A stretch of 64,000 bases of DNA from Phytophthora sp. 'mugwort' (GCA_033558025.1 JAUCEF010000006.1:3100001-3164000), one strand, 5' to 3'; counted from the first letter of the stretch, positions 1-10,994 are shown. A program made the numbers and translations. Notes: a model not told the origin generated them from the letters alone.

Positions 1-1
1 G

Positions 2-2074
2 TGGAAGCGCGGCAACGTCAAGCTGGCGGACGGGTCGGCTCTGAGTATCAAGGAAGTGCTGGCACAAGCTCATCGCTTAAGTATGTCAAGAGAGAAGCTA
101 CGACCAACAAGCCGTCGCCAGGGACTCGTGCTACCAGAGGCTCCAGAACTACCACAACCGCTTCAAGACGTCCCGGAAGCTCAACGTCGAGCAACGGTAG
201 AGCCAGGTAGAACGAGTCCTACCACTGAGCAGCAACAACCCGCGGTGGATCGTCCTCTAGGTCGAACTGTATCCATTTCTTGTCTTGTAGAGCGTCAGGA
301 GGAGGAAATGGCCTCGGTTTCTGAGGATCAAGCGATCTCAACAGTGATTCAAGCTCCTAATCGCCAGAACTCAGCAGGTACAGGACGTACCAGTATCGGA
401 GAGGCAGCAAGTGGTGCAAATACCAGTCAACTAGAAACATTCGACCACAAGACGCACGAAATGGACGACGTCACCGAGATAAGGACGACTTTAAACACAA
501 GTGATGAAGTATACATGGATCTACAAGAGTGTAAGCAAGTGGAAATTGAAATGGCTACACCACCACTGCAATCTCCAGTTGTGGAGATAGGTACATCTCA
601 AATCTCAGAAGCGTCTGCATTATTCTACCACGACAAGAAAATCAAAGACTCGGTTAGTTGTGTGAATCCATTGATTAAATGGGAGGAGGCGACCACATTC
701 GAGGCTTTCCCGCTTGTAGTCACGCTACGAAACTCAATGAGTCGAGAGAAGGGAGAATTCGTTACCCGTCCACGCGTCATAAAGACAGGAATTAATGAGC
801 TGATAGCGCCGCAGTTTGTGCTGGAAGATTCTACGGATAATGCGGCTTTTGTCGAGGTATCCAGTGCTGATACAAGCGACGTGTTCACGCTTCAAGGCAA
901 ATCGCTCATTATGGCTACAAAACTTCACCGAACGCGACGGAAGAGCAGCACAACTGGAACATTAGAAACTGTATCACTATCTAAAGGTTTTCATTCACAA
1001 CTTGACATGAAGCAAGACACACAGACGACAGACGAAGGCTCTACGTTGGTACGACCCATTACAGTCACAGTCGTGGCTAAACGTGCCAAACGCGAGGTCG
1101 AAGTCATCGACGTGGTTGATATCAAGCCCGTGTCGACCTCTTTTGAATTATGTTCACCCGAGAATCTCTTAGTATCACCACCGAAGCCATTCGTCAAGCT
1201 TGAAGGCGATATGGAGGTTAAACATGAAGATGTCAACGCTTCAGCTATGTTACAATTACGAGGCATGGGATTAAGCAGCGCTGTGACCTCTTTACTCACT
1301 GAAAATGACGAGGAAACTCTCAATTTGAACGTCCAAAAGAAGCCTAAGCAACGTAAACGCCGTTCTCCACATCGTACGACTCATCAAGAAGACAAGTCTT
1401 CGTTACATGCTGATCTTGCTCTGCATGGAGCTCGAATAGTTGGACTGAAGACTGACGAACCGAAAAGTGATGGAAAATTAAAGGAAAATTGCACACTGGA
1501 AGCTGTGACGCCATTGTCCAAGACCGAAAAGGAGCGACTTTGGCAAGAGTTTGCTGCAGAGCCGCTGTCGATCCACGTGCAAGACGCTTATGCTCTGTTG
1601 TACCCTCAGACGTACTCGACAGGAGCTCCTACGGATGTTCTAACGTATCAACAAGTCCACGAAGTTCCAGTTAGCAAGACAAAATCCTCTCGTCCAAAGT
1701 CTTTGATTCACGCCAGTTTGATCGTGGACGCTACTCATCAACCTTTCCAGAAAGGCCTCGAGCACACAAGGAAGTTCTGGAGTGCAGTGGAAGGTTACCG
1801 AGCTATTGGAACGTCTTCACTCGTCCCGTTAGACGCGGTTACGATTGCTCAACGCCGGCAAGACAAAGCTCAAGCCATTTTTGATCAATTCTTACGTGGA
1901 GAACGAGGTACAGACAGCAATGATCACGCACTGGCTTGGCTCGACGTGTACCCCACTGAGCTGGCACAAGTTCGAGCACAACTTGATGACGCTCCTAAAG
2001 GACTCTTTGACGAGCTACAGAGGACGGCAGAGCTTGAAATCGCCGCTGCTTTAAGTAAAACGACAAGCACGTGA
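2..2074 (+). CDS. Hypothetical oomycete protein, 5' end outside window
   Basis: A single open frame runs from base 2 to a TGA at 2072-2074, giving about 690 residues with no internal stop. No upstream stop is visible, so the gene continues to the left and its true start is not in view. I do not recognise a family. The protein is hydrophilic and probably largely disordered. It has a strongly basic patch (KQRKRRSPHR, encoded near 1,345-1,375) that could serve as a nuclear localisation signal, followed by a more ordered C-terminal third rich in Leu, Ala and Tyr. There is no signal peptide or membrane segment in the visible part. A pyrimidine-rich stretch and an AATAAA at 2162-2167 follow the stop and could be its poly(A) signal. 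The next gene starts 120 bp downstream on the same strand. Confidence 0.7.
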   Translation, partial: WKRGNVKLADGSALSIKEVLAQAHRLSMSREKLRPTSRRQGLVLPEAPELPQPLQDVPEAQRRATVEPGRTSPTTEQQQPAVDRPLGRTVSISCLVERQEEEMASVSEDQAISTVIQAPNRQNSAGTGRTSIGEAASGANTSQLETFDHKTHEMDDVTEIRTTLNTSDEVYMDLQECKQVEIEMATPPLQSPVVEIGTSQISEASALFYHDKKIKDSVSCVNPLIKWEEATTFEAFPLVVTLRNSMSREKGEFVTRPRVIKTGINELIAPQFVLEDSTDNAAFVEVSSADTSDVFTLQGKSLIMATKLHRTRRKSSTTGTLETVSLSKGFHSQLDMKQDTQTTDEGSTLVRPITVTVVAKRAKREVEVIDVVDIKPVSTSFELCSPENLLVSPPKPFVKLEGDMEVKHEDVNASAMLQLRGMGLSSAVTSLLTENDEETLNLNVQKKPKQRKRRSPHRTTHQEDKSSLHADLALHGARIVGLKTDEPKSDGKLKENCTLEAVTPLSKTEKERLWQEFAAEPLSIHVQDAYALLYPQTYSTGAPTDVLTYQQVHEVPVSKTKSSRPKSLIHASLIVDATHQPFQKGLEHTRKFWSAVEGYRAIGTSSLVPLDAVTIAQRRQDKAQAIFDQFLRGERGTDSNDHALAWLDVYPTELAQVRAQLDDAPKGLFDELQRTAELEIAAALSKTTST

Positions 2075-2194
2075 CTCGAGATCAAGGTGGACACAGACCG
2101 GCTTTTTTTTTACCGGCGAAGCTGTAGACGTTGTTGGTTGTTTTTGTAGTAACTTTTGATAAATAAAGAGCCCGACGCTTGATCTGTACTGAGC

Positions 2195-2686
2195 ATGGAG
2201 ACGCACATATCTGAACTTGTTGCTGAGGTATCTGACGCTACGGACCGAGTACCAGGTGATGGCACGAGTGCACTGCCGGTCAAGGAATCTGTGCTGACTA
2301 AGTTCCTATTAGTGCGACGCCTCACGACGTTGGACAAGTCTCAGCATCGAGTGTTAAGGGCGTCGACTGCTGCCAGACTGACAGCTGAAGTTCTATCCGA
2401 GACGTACACGAAGAGCCGACACGGACAGCAAACGGCAGCGAGACGGGCGGCGCTTGGAAAGCCACCGGACGTTCTGAGCGACAGCGTGGACGCGTACGTC
2501 CCTCGAAAGCGAAAGCATGAGTTTATTGACTTGCACCAGGATGAACAGGAGGTAAACAACATCTTCGTCACGGAAACGAGAGCGTTGACGTACGAACGGG
2601 AGGTGCTGGATAAAGTCGTGTGCGATCGAGAGAGGAACCGCTTTGAGTATGAAGAGAAACTGTGGCGGTTAATGGTGCAGGAATGA
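2195..2686 (+). CDS. Small hypothetical protein, possibly prematurely stopped
   Basis: ATG at 2195 opens a 163-codon frame ending in TGA at 2684-2686. The product is charged, with a basic stretch (VPRKRKHEF) and a C-terminal helix rich in Glu and Arg that may form a short coiled coil. No family is recognised. The frame stays open after the TGA for 29 more codons, to a TAA at 2774-2776, and encodes a strongly acidic tail. This suggests that the TGA is a recent nonsense change or that the protein has two forms. AATAAA overlaps the distal stop (2772-2777). It lies head to tail with the preceding gene and could be an independent small gene; no splice sites are needed to read it. Confidence 0.55.
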   Translation: METHISELVAEVSDATDRVPGDGTSALPVKESVLTKFLLVRRLTTLDKSQHRVLRASTAARLTAEVLSETYTKSRHGQQTAARRAALGKPPDVLSDSVDAYVPRKRKHEFIDLHQDEQEVNNIFVTETRALTYEREVLDKVVCDRERNRFEYEEKLWRLMVQE

Positions 2687-2776
2687 GGTCTGCAAGAAGT
2701 TGACGACGACAAAGACGAAGCTTCAGAGCAGGAGCAAGTGACAGGTGATGAAGGTGTCGAGGAAGCTAGTCAATAA

Positions 2777-3238
2777 ATTACTACAACTAAAAATGGGCGG
2801 ACATATTGAATCGAGATCAAGTCGTCCGCTACCTTATTTTTTTCTTTTAGGTATATCCCATTAAAACTGTTCGCTAATGACTCAAAACGAGTTTTAGTGA
2901 TCGATTGCTAAGAATTGTAGCGATGTTGCTGGCCGTTGACCTCCCTGTTGATCGTTCCAGCGACTACGACCGCGGTGGCGCGTTTAAATGATAAAATTTT
3001 GGGGGAAATGGACGAGTTAGCCACCAATTTTGCTGGGATCTTAGTGTCCAAGTAAGCTAAAGCTGAGTACAAGTCGCGTTCATTAAAGTAAATGTAGCCA
3101 TCTTCTAAGGATCGTGTGTACGACTAGCGAAATGCCTGTATCCGTCCAATCCAGAGATGCCACACGGAGGGAGGGATCAGTAGTCTCGAGGTATCAGCCA
3201 CGCTGTCTCAACTCCCTCCCTCTCTTTCAAGCAGAACC
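2777..3238. other. Intergenic region upstream of dehydrogenase copy 1
   Basis: No coding frame of note is present. The last 40 bases before the ATG at 3239 are a pyrimidine-rich tract (CTCCCTCCCTCTCTTTC), which is common just upstream of oomycete starts and may mark the transcription start region. Confidence 0.5.
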
Positions 3239-4217
3239 ATGAGCTCTTTGAACGCTTCCCAGCTTTTCAACGTCAAGGACAAGGTGGTGGTCGTCACGGG
3301 CGGCGGCCGTGGCATCGGCAAGATGATCGCCGATGGATTTGTCCAAAACGGAGCGAAAGTGTACATTGCGTCACGTAAGCTCGAGGCGTGTCAAGCCACA
3401 GCCGACGAACTGAACGCCAAGGGCCCAGGCGTGTGTATTGCGGTAAGGAAAAGATGATTCAAAGACTTCCAGACGCTAAAAAACTGACTGTTAGGGACTG
3501 AATTTTTAGTTGAAAGTTGATTTGACGAGCGAGGACGAGTGCGAAGCTTTCGCGGACGAACTGATCAAGAGAGAGTCACGTTTGGACGTGCTTATCAACA
3601 ACTCTGGCGATGGAGCTGACACTCCCGTCGAGAATACTCCCGCATCGGGTTCGTAAGTTTGTGAATTTGTTATTGAGAGGAGCCGAGTTACTAATGACGT
3701 TTTTGGGTTGATGTGTGCAGTCTGGAGAGATACTTTTGCCCTGAACGTGACGTCGACCTACCTATTGACACGGTTCCTGCTTCCTCTACTTGATGTTGCT
3801 GCTACGTCCCCGGATTCGGCACGTGTCATTAACATCGGATCGATCGGAGGACTGATGCCGCAGAAGGTCAATACGATGGTCTATGATTCGTCTAAGGCTG
3901 CGCTCCACCATCTGACCCGCGTTCTGGCTGCTAAGCTTGCTCGTCGTCCGAATGGGGGCCATATTTTGGTGAACGCCCTCACGCCAGGATATGTCCCGTC
4001 GAGGTTGGCGGACGGTGTCGCGTATGTGACGGGGAAGTCGTTCAAAGAGATCAGCCAGACGATCCCTCTCGGACGAATGGGAGAAGACGCTGACATGGCT
4101 GGACTTGCCATTTTCCTCGCCTCTAAGGCATCAGGATGGATTTCCGGACAGATCATCACGAGCGATGGTGGCATGATTGGTGCTGCAGAGACTGGCGTGG
4201 GTCCGTCCAAACTTTAA
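3239..4217 (+). CDS. Short-chain dehydrogenase/reductase with peroxisomal SKL end (copy 1)
   Basis: Three exons fit: 3239-3442, 3510-3648 and 3721-4217, with introns of 67 and 72 bp bounded by GT and AG. The product has 279 residues. It has the NAD(P)-binding glycine motif TGGGRGIG near residue 20, the structural NNSG motif, and the catalytic Tyr-x-x-x-Lys (YDSSK), so it belongs to the classical SDR family. Similar oomycete genes are usually labelled RhlG-like 3-oxoacyl-ACP reductases. The C-terminus is SKL, a type 1 peroxisomal targeting signal, which points to a role in peroxisomal lipid metabolism rather than in plastid or bacterial-type fatty acid synthesis. The substrate cannot be read from the sequence. 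A paralogue with identical exon lengths (204, 139 and 497 bp) lies at 37060-38036. The GT of intron 2 (GTTCGT) is a weak donor, chosen because it keeps the frame and matches the paralogue. Confidence 0.9.
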
Positions 4218-4871
4218 GAGTTTAGACCCGATACGAGATCACTGCGGGGAGTGGTGACATCGATACCAAGTCGATCATATCATTGAAAGAGAAACGTTGG
4301 CAAATTCTCCGCAGCTTACGGTCTTTTTCTTCCATTTTGCGAAACGTTTTTCACCTGAGGTAAATGTATTGTTCTATGTTGCGGGCTGCAAGACGTCGGT
4401 GATGACCGCTGTACCGAAGTATTCATCGAGCGAGAAGAGTCATTAGACACAATGAAATGAAATTATATTTTTTGAGGGGGTCAATAGTTGAGCTTCACGT
4501 GTGTACTGGCGACTGTTGGGAACTTAGGAGCAACAACGCCTTCATTATAGGCGTACACTAGAGCGCGATGACGCGCAGTATAGTAAACCAGAAGGGAATT
4601 GCTTCACAATATGCAGTTTACTCGGACTTTGGTATTAAAAATGAGTATGTGTAGCAGGTCTTGAAGGAATTGCTATGGGCAGAGATCTTCCTCAGTAGAT
4701 ATTCAGTTGCGGTACCGTGATCACGCAGCCAGCAAAGAGAAAACGTGAAATATCCCACTGGTCAGCTCAATTAGCAACATGTTTTTTCTTGAAACGAGGA
4801 AGAAGTGGCAACGGCGCTACGCTTCAATGATTAAAAAATACTATATTTTTTAAATGTAATTATTCTCGGTC
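4218..4871. other. Intergenic, no gene seen
   Basis: This contains the 3' flank of the dehydrogenase and AT-rich sequence leading into transposon debris. No reading frame with recognisable features was found on either strand. Confidence 0.5.
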
Positions 4872-5352
4872 TTGAAAAAGCGTCTTCACGAATGTTATAA
4901 TATATTGGTATCACACTACACCTTCACCCGTCCCATGCAGCTTGTCGTGCACCGGCTCGAGCGTGGAAGCATCCGCATGGAGCAAAATGCAGCCTTTATT
5001 GACGAGACATATCGCTCGGCCAAGGCTTCCGCTGTATACCGCGAACATTTTGCCAACGGGAACGATGTCGTTGTCCTGGCAAACGCCCCCGCGTATCACC
5101 AAACCGAGACAACGCGTGGAGGAGCATGACTACTTGGTCTTGTTACGCCTGGGGCCATACTCGCCTATGTGCAACCCGATAGAAGGTTTCTTCAGCGTGC
5201 TGAAGGCCAAAACTATAGACCGTCTTGCACTCGACCGTGAAGAAATGGGCGATCGGTCCAACATGACCGACATTGACGGCAATCATCCGACAATCTATGA
5301 GCGCCAATGCGCTTGCTGGAGCGCGCTGAGACAGCAAGCGTATCGTGCGTGA
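4872..5352 (+). pseudogene. Tc1/mariner-type DDE transposase, C-terminal half
   Basis: Two overlapping frames carry the second half of a DDE transposase. The first contains a decayed second-Asp region (VVVLANAPAYH, where DNAPxH is usual). After a frameshift near 5,120 the second contains LGPYSPMCNPIEGFFSVLK, the typical third-catalytic-residue block of the DDE_3 superfamily. The matching N-terminal half lies 240 bp away on the opposite strand (5590-5985), so the original gene has been broken by an inversion, or two copies have been juxtaposed. It cannot encode a working enzyme. Confidence 0.7.
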
Positions 5353-5454
5353 CCCCGACGTTGTTAATGCGGATGGAAGTGCACGGCCGTGACGCGGTTA
5401 AAGCGGCGGAGAAAGGGAAAGACATGGCTACGGGAAGTGAGCGCTTGTCATTTC

Positions 5455-6412
5455 GTGCGCCGCCTTCGTATCTGTTCACTTTGCTAGCGGAATTGTCAGA
5501 TTGGTCGAAGATTTGCGTCCTTAAACGGCACATTCGTCCCGTAATCAATCGACTGTTCACATTATTTCCAACTAGGTAAGAGTTGACCGCGCACTGGACT
5601 TGCAAATTTGGTCCTTCGATGGCGGAAGCACCACAGTAGCACGAGCTCCCTTCTTGGCGCGTCAACGCCCTCTTTTGCAGTAAACGTTGAAATTCGTCTC
5701 GTCCAAATACTCGACGAAGTCTCCATTCTTATCGTGCTCCCTGAGCGCTTTTGCGAAGGCTTGGCGCAACGCCTTGTTTTTATCGTTGTTACAGGTCATC
5801 TGCACAGCGCGCACCTGCTTCACCGTGTACAGCATCCCAGCAAGGTGGCGACTGATAGTAGACGTGGATAAGCCAACGTTCATGTCGTACACCAGCATCG
5901 CCCGCATACGTTCCAGCGTGCAGGTGCAGTCATCGCTGAGATAGTTCTCGAGCGTCGCCTTAATCTCAGGCGTGATCTTCGTCACGCTCGCACGGGCGCC
6001 TGCCCGTAAACGCGGTATCGGGATGCGATGCGCTATGTGGTCGAGCGGTTAATGCCGTTGTTGGCCGCGACGGTCAGCCAGTCGGAACGTCCAACCCCAT
6101 ATGCGTCAATGACGCGCTGCTTCTCGCACGGTGTCGTTGCGGCAGGTAGCTTGGGAAGGCATCTGATGCGGAGCTGGAAGATTGCAAAATGAGTGCGGCG
6201 CCCAAGTGCGCGCCGGCATTCGCGCGCGCGAGTGCTCGTTTCGGCGAGAGCGATTTGCCGCTAGTGTAGCAATACGGTTCACGCCTTCTCATCAGTTCAC
6301 TTTGCTAGCGGGATTCTTCGATTTGGTGAGGTTAGCGTACCATAAACGACACATTCGACCCAATAATCAATCGACGGTTCGCATTGCTTGGAGTTATTTC
6401 CAACTAGGTCGG
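5455..6412. repeat. Two direct copies of a ~130-bp repeat (5455-5580 and 6273-6412)
   Basis: Both copies contain GTTCACTTTGCTAGCGG, a shared AAACG(G)CACATTCG block, AATCAATCGAC and end in ATTTCCAACTAGGT. They differ by substitutions and small indels. They bracket the inverted transposase half and are probably terminal or untranslated parts of the same transposon family. Confidence 0.65.
5590..5985 (-). pseudogene. Tc1/mariner-type DDE transposase, N-terminal half
   Basis: Reading leftward, this fragment has a helix-turn-helix region (LSTSTISRHL) and then the first catalytic block, YLDETNFNVYCKRGR. An in-frame TGA follows, after which the frame still reads like a transposase (VVLPPSK). It stops where sequence homologous to the family would continue into the half found on the other strand at 4872-5352. 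The family match rests on the DETNFN and SRGR-like motifs. It is non-functional. Confidence 0.7.
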
Positions 6413-6461
6413 GTGAAGGTGTACGTGTACTGTATTGTAGATATCAACCAAAGAGCTGCTA

Positions 6462-8260
6462 CCACATTTCGCATGTAGAGAGCTGCAGCCTCATATGAGA
6501 CACACCCTTGTATTGGCCAATCAAAATAGTTTTTTTTGTCATACCTATTAAAATCGCATGTTAAGAGATGCATCTCTCCGATGACAGTCACTTTGACGCC
6601 GATGGCATTCTGCTTTTACCATGGCGCGCGTCAAGCCGCGTCCGGTGGGCAGAGCACGGCTTGGAGGCAAGGGTCGCCACCGCACCAAGCACACAACAAA
6701 AAGCGTTTCTGTAGCAAAAAAGCTACATATTCTGTCATTCTGGGACACGGCTCCTCTGCCCAAGATGCGGCACACAATTGCGCACTTCTTGCACGACCTT
6801 GCTCCTGTTCTACGACGCCAAACGTACCATGATTCAGCGCTGGAGAAGAGACTCGGATAAGCTCGAGGCTGCACTTAAAGGGCGCAAAGGTAGCCATCTA
6901 AAGGTTCGTACCGTTGGACGTGGAACGATTCTGTCTAAGGAGATAGAGCTAGAAATTGTAGAGTGGGTTAATAGTTTGAGAAAGAAAAATGTGCCCGTGT
7001 CACCTCGGATGCTGTCAATTGAAGCCCAACGCATCGCTATGGAAGCTGGAGTTGCTATTTTCAAAGCGTCCGACAAGTGGATTAAAGGCTTCAGGGGTCG
7101 ACACCGGCTGAGCATGCGTGCACCGACCCAGTAAGGCAAAGTCAGCCTTGCTGATATTGACAAGGTGAAAGCAGAATTTGCAGTCGAGGTTAAAAAAGGC
7201 ACGACAATTGGGCACCACACACATTTTTAATGCAGATCAGACAGGTCCGGAATTTATTATTATTAGTTTTATTACCTAAAATAAACTTACTTAATTTACT
7301 CACTTATTACCTAAAATGTTTTTGGTTTTGATGTGTGCATACTAGCTGCTTTTCTTAGTACCTGCCTACGAGGCGAACGGTAAATGCACGTGGAGCCAAA
7401 ACCGCATGGGTTAAGTGCGCTAGTGCTTCAAAGGAGCGAGCAACTGTGATGCTGCTGGGAGACTCGACAGGAATCAAGTATACCCCTTTTGTGGTGTTCA
7501 AAATGAAGCCATCTAAAATAAAGAGACTGTCATAGAAAATGACGAAAAAGGTGCGGCTTCGGCGTTCGGACGTGGCCTGAATAACAATTTTATTCTTCGG
7601 TTATTATTAAAAACTAGGTTGATGGAATCGGACGCTGTCTCAAAAGGTTTTAGAGTTTCATTTCGCCAATCGACCGCTCCCGGAGGAGCCTAGTCTGCTC
7701 CTCTGGGATGACTCAGTGGGCATTGGACTCCAGAGGTTGAGTCATATGCTGCGTCAATAAAGGTCGTCTTGATGAAAGTTCCTCCAAATGCCACGTCGGT
7801 TTGCCAACCGGCGGATGTAGCCTGGAACTTCCCGTTCAAGTCTGGCCTGCGGAAGTGCTGACTTGAGGACATGCAGTTGCAGCTTCATAAGCCACGAGAA
7901 GAAGGTGTCAAGTTCAAGTTAGAGGCGCCTCGTCGTCCAAAAATGTGCAGATGGATATGCAGCAGCTGGGAAGGACTAAGCACTCAGACGACCGCGAATG
8001 GCTACAAGAAATCCTGCTTGCAGCTTCATGTTGACGTTCTTGCCGCTGCGTCCCTAGGGATGAGCTGCAACAACTTTCTCTCGTGGGGTCGACCGTCGCC
8101 GATGACCAATACTTTGATCGTATTGAGGAAGCAGCCGTGTAATCATAAAAGTCTACTCTACACTGTTAACTCTACACTGAATTATTTTTTGAATATGTGT
8201 TGATACAGGATGTAATGTACTAATGAATATTGGGTGCAGCTCTCTACATGCGAAATACGG
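6462..8260 (+). mobile_element. Pogo/Tigger-type element with TA target duplication
   Basis: The two ends form inverted repeats of about 27 bp with three mismatches. They read CCACATTTCGCATGTAGAG at 6462 and, on the opposite strand, CCGTATTTCGCATGTAGAG ending at 8260. Each end is bordered by TA (6460-6461 and 8261-8262), the target duplication of the Tc1/mariner/pogo superfamily. The internal transposase is broken. The right-hand TA is also the first dinucleotide of the large inverted-repeat arm. The distal ~1 kb (7,240-8,230) has no recognisable coding content. Confidence 0.8.
6621..7240 (+). pseudogene. Pogo-like transposase (CENP-B-type HTH), frameshifted
   Basis: The gene begins with a basic N-terminus (ATG 6621) and shifts frame near 6,830. 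It then encodes a CENP-B/Tc5-type DNA-binding region with the pattern LSKEIELEIVEWVNSLRKK and ending in KASDKWIKGFRGRH. A TAA at 7132-7134 interrupts the frame. Further shifts follow, and IFNADQTG, corresponding to the first catalytic Asp block (NxDET) of DDE_1 transposases, is still visible at about 7,228-7,252. The rest of the catalytic domain is missing. It sits inside the 6462-8260 element. Confidence 0.75.
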
Positions 8261-8440
8261 TATTGCCGTTTGCAGCTAACGGGGCCGGTTAAACCGGCTA
8301 TTAACCTCGAGATTTGTGTCGAACGTTTTTTTTAGTTTAGGCAACTCGAACTTTTGAGGTCAAAGAACACAACACGATCATAAAGACGAGAAATTCGAGT
8401 CGTATGCTCAAGATATGAGAGCATAACGCCGAATTGTCGC

Positions 8441-9593
8441 TTGAGATTGGAATTCGGTACAGCCACCCACACGTCCGAGATTTCTATCACTGCGAAAACG
8501 TACGCGGACCCGAACATGACGTACAGCCCGGACTTTCGCTGGCAGGCGGTCTCCCTGCGCTTCGTATATGGGCTGGACCTGGAGTTTATTAACGATGTAC
8601 TTGGTCCCAAGCCAAGGACGATACGGTGCTGGTATAAGCTTTTCTAATTGAAGGCACTGTTGAGCTGTACAAGCCGTCGCAGCGAATAGCGCGCTAGTCG
8701 TCAGACGTTCTTGCCCACGTGACGTCATACGTCAAGCATCCCCCTACTTTCTACGTAGAAGAACTTCAAGTCAATCTCATGCAACATTTTCCTTCCCTGA
8801 AGAATGTATCACCGGCTACGGTGTGTCGCGCTCTTCTCTTTGACCTTAATTTATCAAGAAAGCGCCTCACGCGAGCTGCAAGAGGGTGCATACCTGCTGA
8901 TGTAATTATCATTGCTGTTTCGTCTGTTTTACATAATTAATGGTTTGTATTTATGCTTTCTGTAGGTCGCTACGTGCAAGGCTAAGCTGCCTGCGAATTA
9001 TTCTTTCCCAGAGCGCTTCTGTTCATAGATGAAACCTGCAAGGACGGGCGTCACGCGTATCGACGCCATAGGTGGTCATCAAGGGGGTCTCGGTGTGTTG
9101 TTAAGCTGCCCTTTCGCCATACAAACGGCGGGCAATCTTGGCATGATTAGACCACCGAGGCTTTGCCGCCTGTGAAACAACGGAGAGGACGTTCACAAGG
9201 CGGAGCTTTTACGTAGCATTTTCCAGAAGGTGGTTCCTTTACTCAATCCCTGGCCGTTGCTCAGGTCCATAGTTATTATGGACAACGCCAAAACCACATG
9301 TATCCCAAGTTAGTGGAGGCCGTCCGCCAAGATGGCGAACGATTGCTGTTTTTGTCCCCGTTCAGCCATCAACTTAACTCAATTGAGGTCTGTTGTTGCC
9401 GCTTAAAGTCATGGATCCAAGGCTTCGAGAATTTGATATTCCCTGCGGACCCCGACGGAGTTCCCAATGTGGCCATGCGGAAATGTTTATCTGCCGACGC
9501 TCCGGGCACGTTAAATCTTTACGGGCATTGCGGGTACGACATATGTGGCCTTAGATCTGTAGCGTTTGAGCAACTTCTTACTGAGAATGAATG
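8441..9593 (+). pseudogene. Tc1/IS630-like DDE transposase (left arm)
   Basis: The N-terminal helix-turn-helix portion is read at 8441-8647 (YSPDFRWQAVSLRF) and again, after stops, at 8719-8880 (FYVEELQVNLMQHFPSL). A possible intron or insertion covers about 8,884-8,965. The first catalytic block FIDETCKDGRHAYRR is in a different frame near 9,025-9,070, the second (IVIMDNAK) near 9,275, and the third (SPFSHQLNSIEVCCCRLKSW) near 9,355-9,415. At least four frame changes or stops make it inactive. The motif order and spacing identify the family clearly. Confidence 0.8.
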
Positions 9594-9599
9594 AAAGGT

Positions 9600-10449
9600 T
9601 TATTGTTTATCAGCCTCGTTATCTCCTTGCTGGTTATCGAAATCAGGGACATTAACCTGAAGTGGTTGAGCAAGTTCATAGCCGTGAAAGATCCTTCCTG
9701 AAGATGTCGTCAGCGGTAAGCCTAGAGCAGCTCGCAAATCGAGTACGTCAACTTCGTAGCGGACCCAGCGTCCATTCGTCCGAAGGCGGATACTTGCGGT
9801 ACGGCGGTTCGTGTCTGTTACTTCTGGGGAGGGGGGGGGGGGCTTGGATTTCAGCGATAGCTGCATCAAGTGCGATGGCTTGGAGTGTCGTATTATCTTC
9901 AACCATCGTGAGCGTCGGCATGTCTGGCTGATACGCCAACGTAGTTGAGAGATGGGTGTGCGTAATAGATCCAAAGTGCATTACATTAGCTTCTCCGTAT
10001 TGGCGCAAGGTGTCGCCCGCAACTTGCATTCTTGCAGCAGCACCGCGGCAAATGTCTGACAACGCTGGTGGGGCAATCGAATGACAGTAAACGAAGAACT
10101 CGAATTCGAAATTGCCCATGACGTCACCATTCCAGCGCGAGCGAGCGCCACCTGAAATCCGCTTCCACCTGTGCCGGAGCAATGGTTCAAAGTTGGCGGC
10201 ATCAAGAGCATCAAATTGGTGCTGAGACACACCCTTGATTTTCCGGAAAGATATTCGCTCATCATTCCTGCGAAGTTTATCGAAAGCGGGGTTATCCAGG
10301 ACTCTGCTAATCTTCGCTCGAAGCACGTCAAAGCCTTCAAAGACAGTAAGCTGGATTTTGCGCAGCTCACCACCTCTTGAACGCTGCTCCACACTTCCTT
10401 TGCGTATCGTTACCACCCCTTTATATGAAATCGTCCGGCGGCAAGTCAT
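9600..10449 (-). pseudogene. Transposon-borne ORF of unknown function, broken at a poly-C tract
   Basis: The main frame starts at 10449 and reads leftward for about 205 codons. The start codon is ATG on the minus strand. It then meets a run of 12 C (G on the plus strand, 9831-9842). Beyond the run, the coding-like sequence that ends at TGA-free position 9600 with a TAA is in a different frame. The right-arm copy has 10 C, which puts it in yet another frame. The product is unrecognised; it has mixed helices, no membrane segment and an acidic tail (QQGDNEADKQ). Presence in both copies of the Tc1-like element suggests an accessory gene of that element. Confidence 0.55.
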
Positions 10450-10994
10450 TCATCTTGAATCACCAAGACACCGCAACAATGTCGTAGAGCTGCAAAATGC
10501 ACCCACAAACACTGTTAGCAGGCTCCTATAGCGCGAGATACGAGCACAAGTACGTGTTCGAGCGAAAAAAATTTGCGGAGGGGCTCCCCACCCGATGTAC
10601 TGACACCCAGGACACTGCCACCGCTTCTACTCCAGTCCGCAGTTACTAGACGACGTAGTACAGTCGTAGACCTGCACAATGCACCCACAAACACCGTTAG
10701 CGAGTACCTTGATCCAATGTTATGAGCGCTGCAATATACTGTCGCTCTGCGCGTGCCTCGCCGTTGTTTTGGTTATGATCACTAATGCCTTCCAATCTGG
10801 TGATTTTGTAACCCGCCGAATCGGATAACAATTTGATAGGAATTAGGAATAACACCGCGGACAGTTTTGCCTTCGAATTATCCAGCTCTGGTCTATTTTA
10901 GATGGCATGCTCAGTTTTATGCTCGCTTTTATAGTAGTTGTAAGTCGTCATACAGACTCTATTATAGAGGACAAAATATCTGCAAACGGCAATA

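Larger units (their letters stand above)
8263..10992. mobile_element. Tc1-like element with 13-bp terminal inverted repeats (left arm)
   Basis: The ends are TTGCCGTTTGCAG at 8263 and its reverse complement ending at 10992. TA flanks both sides (8261-8262 and 10993-10994), as expected for Tc1/mariner insertion. It contains a broken DDE transposase on the plus strand and a second gene on the minus strand, arranged convergently. A near-identical copy lies in the right arm at 60982-63708. Confidence 0.75.
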
